DNA from: Bacteroidia bacterium
GTDB taxonomy: Bacteria; Bacteroidota; Bacteroidia; Cytophagales; Cyclobacteriaceae
NCBI GenBank assembly: GCA_030426345.1
Contig: JAUHYU010000049.1
Location: 1 to 37,722 of the forward strand
Length of the DNA stretch: 37,722 nt
Direction: 5' to 3'
Made by a program: the position numbers and the translations under genes
In this document: positions 17,441-26,098 of the stretch, in pieces
Numbering within the stretch: position 1 is the first letter of the stretch
Layout: every line of letters begins with the position of its first letter
Notes under the pieces: model-generated
What the model was told of the DNA's origin: nothing
The model's input: only the letters and a program-made list of their open reading frames with translations
Databases searched by the model: none

Positions 17441-18289
17441 ATGATGAGAAAATATTTGTATGGTGCTTGGTTTTGGGCTTCGATTAGCTTTTTTGTGATA
17501 GTTGTTGTGGTGCTACTGCTTAGTAAAAAAGTGGATAGAACTAGTCTGGATATTGATTATGTAACAGTAGAAAAGGAATCGGATATTCGGCCTGTGACAG
17601 ATAGTCTCGTAGTTCCGGTATTGTACAACAATGTGCAGTTGCTCCACTCACTGCCCATCGAAAAGCGCAAGAAAAAATTTGTTGATTTGATGTTGCCTGC
17701 CATTCTAATCTACCGAAACCAACTAAAGCATAAGAAGGAAAAGGTGGGGATTTTACAAAATAATGCTCGCATGGCCGTTGCCTGGACATCCGAAGATAGC
17801 TTGTTCATGGATTCAACATACATTTTGTACAAGACGGATAGCATCAATGAGTTGATCAAAAGGATGCATCCACCACCTGTGAGCCTGGTGATCGCACAAG
17901 CTGCTCTAGAAAGTGGGTGGGGCAGTTCCCGATTCTTCAAAGAGGCAAATAACGTTTTTGGTATTTGGTCATTTAGTTCAGACGACGAGCGCATAGTGGC
18001 TAACCAAAATAGGGAGGGAAAGTCTATATACTTAAAAAAATATGCAAATCTACTCGGTTCTGTCGAAGATTATCATCTTTTGTTGGCCAAGTCAAGCGCT
18101 TATGATGATTTTCGGGATTGCTTGCAAAGGGGTAATAATGTGTTCGAGTTGATTTGGTATTTGCGAAAATATTCTGAACGCAGGGATCATTATGTCGTGA
18201 TGCTTCGGAATGTAATTGTGGCAAATAATTTGGTCAAATACGATAAATATCAGTTAGATTCTGATTATTTCATCTATCCAGAAGATTAG
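17441..18289 (+). CDS. Bax-like glucosaminidase (peptidoglycan hydrolase)
   Basis: A 282-residue membrane-anchored protein. One N-terminal transmembrane helix (about residues 10-28) is followed by a linker and a glucosaminidase (GH73/Bax-type) domain at about 140-270. E157 in AALESGWGSSRF is the expected catalytic acid, followed by ANNVFGIWS, a hallmark of this family. It should cleave the N-acetylglucosamine-containing glycan backbone of peptidoglycan from the periplasmic side, in growth or remodelling. The ATG at 17441 is followed directly by another at 17444. No operon partner is evident; the next gene begins 162 bases later. Confidence 0.9.
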   Translation: MMRKYLYGAWFWASISFFVIVVVVLLLSKKVDRTSLDIDYVTVEKESDIRPVTDSLVVPVLYNNVQLLHSLPIEKRKKKFVDLMLPAILIYRNQLKHKKEKVGILQNNARMAVAWTSEDSLFMDSTYILYKTDSINELIKRMHPPPVSLVIAQAALESGWGSSRFFKEANNVFGIWSFSSDDERIVANQNREGKSIYLKKYANLLGSVEDYHLLLAKSSAYDDFRDCLQRGNNVFELIWYLRKYSERRDHYVVMLRNVIVANNLVKYDKYQLDSDYFIYPED

Positions 18290-18303
18290 AAAAGTTTGTT
18301 GTT

Positions 18304-18326
18304 TCCATGGATTTTAGATGGTTTTG
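18304..18326 (+). repeat. Intergenic copy of CATGGATTTT word
   Basis: TCCATGGATTTTAGATGG followed by TTTTG, 15 bases after the glucosaminidase stop. The second half has a 4-base rather than 3-base gap before GG. Confidence 0.5.
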
Positions 18327-18451
18327 TTCGCAACTTGACTTAGAATGGGCAAGAGGGAGTGTTGTAATCTAATGGAAAAATGCTGGAGGACATGTTATAT
18401 TCAAATGAATAAAATATGTATATTTATCAGTGACAACCTATCTATGAAAAT

Positions 18452-19759
18452 ATGGAATCTACTGAAACAGCAAAAAAAATATGCTTTGTAATTTCGCCGA
18501 TTGGTGAGGCAGGATCTGAAATCAGGAAAAACGCCGATGAATTACTAGACTACATTATCAAGCCGGCACTGAAGCAATACGACTTCATTGTAAAAAGGGC
18601 AGATGATGGAGTTGGGTCTAATGTCATTACTGAGGAGATTATTGAACTGGTGATAAATGCTGATCTTTGCATCATTGACCTTACGGGAGGTAATTCAAAT
18701 GTTTTTTACGAATGTGGCATGAGACATGCAGTAAAGAAACCATTTATCCAGATGATCCGCGCCAAAGAAAAACTACCATTCGATTTACATGCCATTCGAA
18801 CTATCCATTATGATTTGACAACTCTGCAATCCGGACAGAACACTATCAACCAGATTCAATTGTTTGTCGAAAACTTGAAGCAAAATGATTACAAGACTAA
18901 AGGAAGTGGGTTTTCTTTGGGCAATATCTCCGATACGCTGGAAAGGATAGAGAAAAAAATTGAAGCAATTTCTGCTTCAGGAAGGCCTATTGCCAGATTG
19001 GACAAAAATTACGATTCAGGTTTAGACCCTCTGGAAAAGCTCAAAATAGAAGCAGACCCCATGGAAGGGTTGAAAAAGGCACTGGAAACCGGAGATCTGA
19101 AATTGGCAGACATGAGCTTGCAAATTCTATACAATAACAGTGTCAACCCCGAAGAATATGTCAACTGGGCTATTGTTTTTGCTTCACTTGGTGATAGGAT
19201 TGCTTATGATATTCTCAAAAAAATAATCACCAACAATGATTTTGACATCACCAATGCAAAGGATTTTGAAAAATATATCGGTAATTTCTACAATGCTTTC
19301 AATAAGTTTAAAGAATATGAAATAGGATATAATTACATCATTCCAAAGCTGTCAAAATACATTAATGACAATGATGTATCAAGTGATACAAAATTCCGAT
19401 CTTATGAAACAATGGCACTTTTTGCTTCCGGGGTTGGTAAGAGCGATGAGGCTGTCAGCTTTGCCGAAAATGCATTGGTAATATTCCCGAAAGATGAAAA
19501 GGTATTGGGAGACCTTTTGGTGTACTATGAGAAACTGGAAAAATTTGACAAGGCCGTCGAAGTTTCTAAGAAAATAATCGATATCAATCAGTATAATTTT
19601 GATAGTTACCTCACTTTTGAAAATGTTATTGTCAATTATTTCAGAGCTGGAAAAGCAGATGAAGGGGAGACATTACTTGATATTTATAAAACAAAATTTC
19701 CAACCACCTATAATACCTTTTTACCGATTTTAGAAAAATACCGATCCAAGGCATCTTAA
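18452..19759 (+). CDS. Deoxyribosyltransferase/TIR-like domain fused to TPR repeats
   Basis: A 435-residue soluble protein. Residues 9-140 form a Rossmann-like domain starting CFVISPIGEAGSEIRKNADE, with DLTGGNSNVFYECGMRHA at 76-93. E87 in NVFYECG is in the position of the catalytic Glu of nucleoside 2-deoxyribosyltransferase-like and TIR-like enzymes, which cleave N-glycosidic bonds of nucleotides or NAD. After a linker, residues about 205-430 are helical repeats resembling TPRs (for example SFAENALVIFPKDEKVLGDLL). Domain plus repeat architecture is typical of stress or immune sensors, where repeats sense and the N-domain acts. No second defence gene flanks it. Function is inferred; a signalling role without catalysis is possible. 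Confidence 0.75.
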   Translation: MESTETAKKICFVISPIGEAGSEIRKNADELLDYIIKPALKQYDFIVKRADDGVGSNVITEEIIELVINADLCIIDLTGGNSNVFYECGMRHAVKKPFIQMIRAKEKLPFDLHAIRTIHYDLTTLQSGQNTINQIQLFVENLKQNDYKTKGSGFSLGNISDTLERIEKKIEAISASGRPIARLDKNYDSGLDPLEKLKIEADPMEGLKKALETGDLKLADMSLQILYNNSVNPEEYVNWAIVFASLGDRIAYDILKKIITNNDFDITNAKDFEKYIGNFYNAFNKFKEYEIGYNYIIPKLSKYINDNDVSSDTKFRSYETMALFASGVGKSDEAVSFAENALVIFPKDEKVLGDLLVYYEKLEKFDKAVEVSKKIIDINQYNFDSYLTFENVIVNYFRAGKADEGETLLDIYKTKFPTTYNTFLPILEKYRSKAS

Positions 19760-19973
19760 AAATAGGGGTGTGGGTAATAATCTTCTTTTTTGTAATAGCT
19801 GATTCAAAATCTATTGATAAGCGCAAGAGATGAGAAGCATTGAATTCTTGAACGGAGTTCTCCTAGCCAAACGAAATCCTTCCATTAAGAATTAGGATTG
19901 TTCCATAGCCTGATTTATGATTTTTGAGTATGTATAGGCGTAGCTCCAACGCAAACATTAAAAGCTAATTTCA

Positions 19974-22199
19974 ATGAAAAAAGTTATCCATAGCTTAGTT
20001 TTAGTCTTGTCCATTTTTTTGATTTCGTGCTCAGAGCCTTTACAGGAAAAAGTGGCAACTACCCAGCCTGTTTATGAGGATAAGCCATACTTGCAAGACC
20101 TAAGTATTAAATATTACAAACCGGAAGGTGTAGAATTATCCGCAGCTTTTGTGGATCGCAATGGCGTGATTCAAGTGATGTCCGACAAAGGCATCATGCG
20201 CACCCATGACGGTCAGTTTCTTTACCCCGGTGAACTGGTGTTAGATAAAACCTATCGCCCGCTCACCGATATGAATATTGCTGCTATAGATGTCTTGGAA
20301 AACCAATTTGTTTATCTTGATGATGAAGCCGTGCTCAGCAATGCTTGGGCGGGCAAGTTGCTTATTCATCATAATTTACCTAAGGCCAGTCTCATGGCAT
20401 CAGGCAAAGACTTTGAATTTCTGATAAGTGATGGAAAATCCATGGAATTTCTCTCTGATAATACGGTAGCATGGACAGGAGATATGAAGGATGATCAAGT
20501 ACTTGCCATTAAATATGATGAGAATATTTTTTGGGTGCTTGGAGAAAGTTCGCTCAGTACATTTGACCCGGTTAATAAAATAATTTCTAAAAAGGTAAAT
20601 GGAGCAGGGTTTACTTCTTTTGCAATTCATGATAACAAAGTGGTTATCGGCTCCTCAACTGGATATATTGAAGTAAATAAGAACACAGGAAAGCAAATTG
20701 GAGATTTGCATGCCAGACTGCCTTGGACTGAAATCACAGCAGTTGAAAATATTGATGGAGTCCTTTGGTTTGGAAGTACCAAAGGAGCTTTTATGCTCAG
20801 AGACGATGGGAAATTTAACTACTATTATGGAGAGCGATGGCTTCCAGGAAACATAGTTAAACACATTTCAAAAGGCGAGGATAATTCAGTTTTGATTCTT
20901 ACAGATGCAGGTCTAGGTGAGATCGTATTTAAGGAAATGACTTTGCATGATAAAGCCATGTACTACGAAAAGCAAGTGCGTGATCGCCACATCAGGCTAG
21001 GGTTCAACGCCACTTTGGTAAATATGGAAAAAGGAAATTTTGATACTGGTCGACTTAGTGATTCGGATAATGATGGGTTATGGACTACAATGTATCTGGC
21101 AGGAGAGATTTTTAGGTATAACGTTACGCAATCGGAAGATGCCTTGGAGAACTGCCGAGAATCCCTCGATGCTTTGGAAAGGTTATATAGCATCAATCCT
21201 GTCCCGGGTTTTCCTTCACGCTCTTTTGAGCGAGAAGGCTACATCGAAAGGCTACACGATCCAGATCGTTGGCAGCATTCGGATGAGTCAGGGTGGGATT
21301 GGAAATCTACAACAAGTAGTGATGAGGCCATTGGGCATATTTTTGCCTTTGGAGTAATGGCGGAATTGATGGATGGTGATTTTAGGAGCCGAGCAATTAC
21401 GCTCATCGACACTTTAATGAGCCATGTCGTTAGCAATGACATGTACATGGTTGATTATGATGGAAAACCTACTACTTGGGGAAGGTGGAATCCGGAGTAC
21501 GTAAATGCAAGGCCAAAAATGGTTGGCGATCGCAAGATCAACGCTTCTAATATTGTTGCGATGCTTCAGACAGCTTACCATTTCACCAAAAAAGAAAAGT
21601 ATAAAGACAAGGCTTTTGAACTAATGAATGAGCATGGATATCTCGAAAACCTTATGAGACCCATGGATCAAATTGGTCCCGCACCAGAAGATGCAGATGA
21701 TTGGAGTAAAATGCTATCTGGAAGTTGGAACCATTCAGATGACGAAATGTACTTTGTCGGATATTGGGGATTGTACAAATATGCATTTAATGATTCGCTA
21801 AAAGCAATGTACAAAGATGCCATTATTGATCACTGGGAGCTTGAACGCCCTGAAAAGGAAGGAGCATGGAACATCATTACCGCACTTACCGGTACGCCGG
21901 AGTTTGATTTAGACGAAGCAGTTTGGTACCTTCAAGAACACCCAATGGATCTGATAGAGTGGGACATAATGAACAGTCATCGCAAGGATATTGAGTTTTT
22001 AGGACCTAATTTTAGGAATCAAACGATAGCCGAAGTTTTGCCTCCTGACGAACGTCCGGTGCAGCGTCATAATGCCAATATGTTTCGATTAGATCGCAAG
22101 TCTGGAAATGGCACTTCTGAATATAGTGCCGGCGATATATGGCTTTTGCCATATTGGATGGGTCGCTATCTCGGGGTAATCAGTGAACCCACAAAATGA
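19974..22199 (+). CDS. Lipoprotein: beta-propeller plus six-hairpin-like helical barrel, putative carbohydrate-active enzyme
   Basis: A 741-residue lipoprotein (lipobox LISC, C19). Residues about 45-330 show repeated short strand motifs of the kind found in two-component-regulator or ligand-binding propellers (GVLWFGSTKGAFML). Residues about 340-735 are mostly helical with an (alpha/alpha)-barrel look. Notable acidic and aromatic clusters are DSDNDGLWTTMY (363-374), DESGWDWKSTTSSDEA (437-452) and the YWMGRYLG end. I recognise no named glycosidase family. This may be an uncharacterised glycosidase or lyase that uses the propeller for binding or scaffolding. It is the first gene of a four-gene run to 27943, and a perfect hairpin follows it. 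Confidence 0.75.
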   Translation: MKKVIHSLVLVLSIFLISCSEPLQEKVATTQPVYEDKPYLQDLSIKYYKPEGVELSAAFVDRNGVIQVMSDKGIMRTHDGQFLYPGELVLDKTYRPLTDMNIAAIDVLENQFVYLDDEAVLSNAWAGKLLIHHNLPKASLMASGKDFEFLISDGKSMEFLSDNTVAWTGDMKDDQVLAIKYDENIFWVLGESSLSTFDPVNKIISKKVNGAGFTSFAIHDNKVVIGSSTGYIEVNKNTGKQIGDLHARLPWTEITAVENIDGVLWFGSTKGAFMLRDDGKFNYYYGERWLPGNIVKHISKGEDNSVLILTDAGLGEIVFKEMTLHDKAMYYEKQVRDRHIRLGFNATLVNMEKGNFDTGRLSDSDNDGLWTTMYLAGEIFRYNVTQSEDALENCRESLDALERLYSINPVPGFPSRSFEREGYIERLHDPDRWQHSDESGWDWKSTTSSDEAIGHIFAFGVMAELMDGDFRSRAITLIDTLMSHVVSNDMYMVDYDGKPTTWGRWNPEYVNARPKMVGDRKINASNIVAMLQTAYHFTKKEKYKDKAFELMNEHGYLENLMRPMDQIGPAPEDADDWSKMLSGSWNHSDDEMYFVGYWGLYKYAFNDSLKAMYKDAIIDHWELERPEKEGAWNIITALTGTPEFDLDEAVWYLQEHPMDLIEWDIMNSHRKDIEFLGPNFRNQTIAEVLPPDERPVQRHNANMFRLDRKSGNGTSEYSAGDIWLLPYWMGRYLGVISEPTK

Positions 22200-22222
22200 A
22201 AATTTTTATAAACTAGACAATG

Positions 22223-22261
22223 ATATAAGTTCCATTTTGAGATTTGAAATGGAACTTATAT
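22223..22261 (+). terminator. Perfect 15-bp hairpin between propeller-barrel and DUF3748 genes
   Basis: ATATAAGTTCCATTT (22223-22237) and AAATGGAACTTATAT (22247-22261) pair perfectly around a 9-base loop, followed by TTATATTTA. It begins 24 bases after the stop of the 19974 gene and ends 12 bases before the ATG at 22274. That leaves no room for a promoter, so it may act as an attenuator or mRNA-processing and stability element inside the operon rather than a simple terminator. Confidence 0.75.
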
Positions 22262-22273
22262 TTATATTTAAAA

Positions 22274-23650
22274 ATGAATAACAAAATCCTACATCCGAAG
22301 CTTTTTTCATGTTTAACAATTTTATCCATTATGGTATCGTGCTCTTCTGAACAATATGTAAATGAAACGCAAATCACCCATGATTTGTCCTACAATCACG
22401 ATTTAGATAATAATGATAATTTCTCACCTGATGACGAATGGCTGGTCTACGATATCCGGACAGAAGAGGGCGGAATCGGTGCCAGCTCCAAAATAGAGAA
22501 GGTCAATGTGAAGACAGGTGAAAAGGTGGTTTTATATGAACTGAAACAAAATCAACTGTATGGTCCGGGAGTCGGTGCCGTAAGCTATAGTCACAAGGAG
22601 AATAAAGTGGTCTTTATCCATGGATTGCTTAATATAACTGCTGAAAATCCATATGAGCAGTGGCATAGAACAGGAGTGATCATTGATGATGTCAATCCCG
22701 GTATGCCGATTTTCATGGATGCAAGGGATATTTCCTTCCCATTTACACCCGGAGCTTTGCGTGGAGGAACGCACCGTCACGAATGGAGTGGTGATGGACA
22801 ATGGATTGGCTATACCTACAATGATGCCATATTGAAACATCTGGAAGATTCGACTGGGGAAGTCCACAACCTACGAACCATTGGTGTCTCAAAAAGCAAT
22901 CATCCTGTAGCGGTAGAAAATGATCCTACTGGAGAGAGTTTCTCTGGAGAGTGGTTTAGCGCATTGGTCGTGCAAGTGGTGGCGAATCCAATACCGGGAA
23001 GTGATGAGATTAGCAGAGCGGCTGGTGATAGCTGGGTCGGTACGTCTGGGTATAAAAAGCCTGATGGATCCATGCAGCGTGCGCGTGGGTTTATAGGAAC
23101 GGTAAAAAATAAAAAAGGAGAAGATGTAGATGAGGTGTTTATCGTAGACATTCCTGAAGATATCACGATTCCCGGTGAGGAAGGCCCTCTAGAGGGAACA
23201 AAAACTGCCATGCCTTTTAGGCCGAAAGGTGCGAGCCAGAGGCGACTTACATTTACTGCTGATACAGAAAACCCCGGATGTGTAGGGATTGTTCGGAGCA
23301 GTTCAGATGGAAGTCTTTTGGTTTTTTCCGCAAAGGACATTCATGGAATTTTACAGCTTTTTACCATTTCTCCTAACGGTGGGGCGACGACTCAGATCAC
23401 CTCACATCCTACGGATATGAAAAGTAGCGCGCGCTGGCGTCCAGATGGCACGAAGTTGTGCTATGTTTGGGATAATAGCCTTATGACTGTTGATCTGAAT
23501 GGCACAGAACCAGTCAGATTAACTTCGCGAACTGACGACTCACCTTCGGATCCTGTTTGGTCGCATGATGGCAAAACGATCGCCTACAACAGACCAGTGG
23601 CAGATGATGCAGGAAATCAATCAAAGCAAATATTTATTCTACATCCATAA
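22274..23650 (+). CDS. DUF3748 lipoprotein (YidR-like, TolB-type propeller)
   Basis: A 458-residue lipoprotein (lipobox MVSC) of the DUF3748 family, to which E. coli YidR belongs. Conserved segments seen are NFSPDDEWLVYDIR, VVFIHG, DARDISFPFTPGALRGGTHRHEWSGDG, GSDEISRAAGDSWVG, EVFIVDIPED and QLFTISPNGGATTQITSHP. The last resembles TolB/WD40-type propeller blades with the SPDG-like turn. The frame is open to a TTG at 22244, but that lies inside the hairpin, so the ATG at 22274 is the true start and directly precedes the lipoprotein signal. Function of the family is unknown. Here it is the second of four secreted genes in a row, 17 bases before the next, suggesting a role in glycan processing. 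Confidence 0.9.
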   Translation: MNNKILHPKLFSCLTILSIMVSCSSEQYVNETQITHDLSYNHDLDNNDNFSPDDEWLVYDIRTEEGGIGASSKIEKVNVKTGEKVVLYELKQNQLYGPGVGAVSYSHKENKVVFIHGLLNITAENPYEQWHRTGVIIDDVNPGMPIFMDARDISFPFTPGALRGGTHRHEWSGDGQWIGYTYNDAILKHLEDSTGEVHNLRTIGVSKSNHPVAVENDPTGESFSGEWFSALVVQVVANPIPGSDEISRAAGDSWVGTSGYKKPDGSMQRARGFIGTVKNKKGEDVDEVFIVDIPEDITIPGEEGPLEGTKTAMPFRPKGASQRRLTFTADTENPGCVGIVRSSSDGSLLVFSAKDIHGILQLFTISPNGGATTQITSHPTDMKSSARWRPDGTKLCYVWDNSLMTVDLNGTEPVRLTSRTDDSPSDPVWSHDGKTIAYNRPVADDAGNQSKQIFILHP

Positions 23651-23667
23651 TTATAGAATCCAATTAC

Positions 23668-26091
23668 ATGATGAAGCCAAGCCTAATTTTTATTTTATTT
23701 CTATTGATTAATGCATTCAAAATCCATGGAGCTCCCATGGAAAATGAAATGCTTCAAATATCTGATGCGACCATTTATGTAGATAAAGAGCACAGAAAAG
23801 ATCTTGTAAAAGTAGTACAAGTACTTCAGGAAGAAGTGCAAAAACGCAGTGGGATTTTGTGGGATACGAGCAAAAAACTTGATAAGGGTGATAAGTGGCA
23901 AGTCGTCATTGTCCTAGAAAAATATTTACCTGATAACTTGCAAAAGGAATTGGACCAACTGGACAATATCGAAACTGAAGGATATCAATTGTCAGTAATT
24001 CCTAATGAAAAAAAAATAATCGTATATTCTGTCGGAAGAAGAGGCGCGCTTTTTGGGGTTGGGAAATTGCTCAGGAAAATGGAAATTAGGAAAGGTGAAA
24101 TATCTGTCCCTAAGGATATGAAATTAGCTAGTTCGCCAGAATATTCTATCCGTGGCCATCAATTGGGCTACCGCCCAAAAACCAATTCTTACGATGCTTG
24201 GACAGTGGCTCAATATGACCTGTACATCCGTGAACTGGCAATATTCGGAGCAAACAGTATTGAGATTATGCCGCCTGATACTGACGATGATGAGACTAGC
24301 ATACATATGAAACTTCCTGCAATCGACATGATCAAGGAGCAGTCGCGAATTTGTGATGACTATGATTTGGACGTATGGATGTGGTACCCAAACCTTGGCG
24401 AGGATTACACAGATCCAGAATTTGCAAAAAAGGAATTGGCAGATCGAGAACTGGTTTTCTCAACAGTTCAAAGGTTGGACCATTTGTTCGTGCCTGGCGG
24501 GGATCCAGGTGATGTGGAGCCTGATGTGCTATTTACCTGGATGGATAAAGTAGCCGTTTTGCTAAATAAATACCATCCTGATGCTAAGATTTGGATTTCT
24601 CCTCAGGTATTTCGCCCTACTAAAGAGTGGTTGGATAAATTCTATAATCACATCAATGAAAAGCCTGAATGGCTAGGAGGCGTGGTTTTTGGGCCATGGA
24701 TAAAAACCCCTTTAGACGAGATGCGCAAGATTGTGGATAGCGATATTCCTATCCGCAGGTATCCCGATATAACACATAGTTTGAGCTCTCAATATGCGAT
24801 TCCTCGATGGGATTTAGCACAGGCGATTACACTTGGTAGGGAATGTATCAACCCAAGACCAACCGATGAAAAAATGATTCACAATACATTAGATCAATAT
24901 GCCGATGGAAGCCTTAGTTACTCCGAAGGAACTAATGATGACTTGAATAAATTCGTATGGAGCGATCAGGATTGGAATCCAGAAATCGAAGTTATAGAAA
25001 CGTTGCGTGAATATGCACGTTTTTTCATAAGTCCGGATTTTGAGGAAGATTTGGCTCAGGGATTTATGGCTGAGGAAAGGAATGTGCAGGGACCTTTGTT
25101 GATAAACGAGCATGTTCAGGAAAACCTCCTGCAATGGCGGCAGATAGAGCAGAGGGCAACTCCGGAAATGAAAAATAATTTCAGATTTCAGATGGGTTTA
25201 ATACGTGCCTATTTTGATGCATACGTACAAAAGCGATTGGTTTATGAAACTCTGCTGGAACAACAGGCAAAAGAGCAATTGGGAAATTATAAGAAAACCA
25301 GTGTAGATGCATCAATTGCCGCTTGTAAAAAAACATTGGCAAAAGCCTGGGAAGAGCGTATTGATCAGCAATATAAAGTTCGATGTGATGAATTGGCCGA
25401 TGATCTCTTCGCCAGTATTGGTGCGCAATTGACCATCGAAAAACATGGTGCCATGGGAGGTAGGGGTAATTTTATTGATAATATCGACAACCCACTCAAT
25501 GATGTAGCATGGATTTATTCCACTTTAGCAAAAGCAGAGAAAGCAGCTACGGAAAAGGTAAAAGTTACTCTTATTGAAGAAGTCTTACAGAGGAACAATC
25601 CCGGCCCTGGAGGATTTTACGATAACTTTGGTAATCCTGCAAGTTGGAGTAAAGTACAGTTTAACTATGATTTGGACAAAGACCCAGGCAATTTGAGAAC
25701 GCCACGAGTGAGTTTTGGTGTAGGTTTGAAAGACAAGGAATGGGTACATGAAATCACTGCTAAGGGGTTCGAAGGAGAAGCAGCTCCGGTATCTTGGATG
25801 AATCAAGTGACCGCCTTTTACGATCAGCCTTTGAGCATAAAGTATGATAACCTCAATCCAGATGAAAAATACAAAATCAAAGTGGCTTATACGGGTCGAT
25901 TCCGTTCGAGGATGAAAATGATGGCAGATGGTGCTCAAATCCATGATTTCATTAAAACAGGAGTCCAGCCAATTTATGAATTTTCAATTCCGCAAGAGAT
26001 TTCCAAAGATGGCAGTGTGACTTTTACATGGACTTGTGGCGAGGCTGAAAGAGGTGCTCAGGTTTCTGAAATTTGGATTATAAAAGAGTAG
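23668..26091 (+). CDS. Secreted GH20/GH67-like TIM-barrel protein, putative glycoside hydrolase
   Basis: An 807-residue exported protein (signal peptide to about residue 22). Residues about 30-155 look like the alpha/beta domain preceding the barrel in GH20, GH67 and GH84 (IETEGYQLSVIPNEKKIIVY, then GRRGALFGVGKLLRKM). Residues about 165-450 have a (beta/alpha)8 pattern (SIRGHQLGYRPK; ELAIFGANSIEIMPPDTDDDE; DLDVWMWYPN; FVPGGDPGDVEPD; IWISPQVF; GVVFGPW). Acidic candidates are D204-E209 and D279/D282/E284. A helical domain follows (about 460-620), then a C-terminal beta domain (about 680-805). I cannot assign a known family. Hexosaminidase or glucuronidase-like activity is a guess. It ends 7 bases before the next gene. 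Confidence 0.8.
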   Translation: MMKPSLIFILFLLINAFKIHGAPMENEMLQISDATIYVDKEHRKDLVKVVQVLQEEVQKRSGILWDTSKKLDKGDKWQVVIVLEKYLPDNLQKELDQLDNIETEGYQLSVIPNEKKIIVYSVGRRGALFGVGKLLRKMEIRKGEISVPKDMKLASSPEYSIRGHQLGYRPKTNSYDAWTVAQYDLYIRELAIFGANSIEIMPPDTDDDETSIHMKLPAIDMIKEQSRICDDYDLDVWMWYPNLGEDYTDPEFAKKELADRELVFSTVQRLDHLFVPGGDPGDVEPDVLFTWMDKVAVLLNKYHPDAKIWISPQVFRPTKEWLDKFYNHINEKPEWLGGVVFGPWIKTPLDEMRKIVDSDIPIRRYPDITHSLSSQYAIPRWDLAQAITLGRECINPRPTDEKMIHNTLDQYADGSLSYSEGTNDDLNKFVWSDQDWNPEIEVIETLREYARFFISPDFEEDLAQGFMAEERNVQGPLLINEHVQENLLQWRQIEQRATPEMKNNFRFQMGLIRAYFDAYVQKRLVYETLLEQQAKEQLGNYKKTSVDASIAACKKTLAKAWEERIDQQYKVRCDELADDLFASIGAQLTIEKHGAMGGRGNFIDNIDNPLNDVAWIYSTLAKAEKAATEKVKVTLIEEVLQRNNPGPGGFYDNFGNPASWSKVQFNYDLDKDPGNLRTPRVSFGVGLKDKEWVHEITAKGFEGEAAPVSWMNQVTAFYDQPLSIKYDNLNPDEKYKIKVAYTGRFRSRMKMMADGAQIHDFIKTGVQPIYEFSIPQEISKDGSVTFTWTCGEAERGAQVSEIWIIKE

Positions 26092-26098
26092 GTGACTT

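Noticed and set aside
22244-22246. TTG start for the DUF3748 gene
   Set aside because: It lies inside the perfect hairpin and adds residues before a complete lipoprotein signal that begins at the ATG at 22274.
22900-23340. 146-residue minus-strand frame opposite the DUF3748 gene
   Set aside because: It is fully antisense to a gene with clear family motifs, and its sequence shows no recognisable domain.
23338-23366. TTCATGGAATTTTACAGCTTTTT as another copy of the repeated word
   Set aside because: It has an inserted A in the core, so I did not count it, although it is similar.
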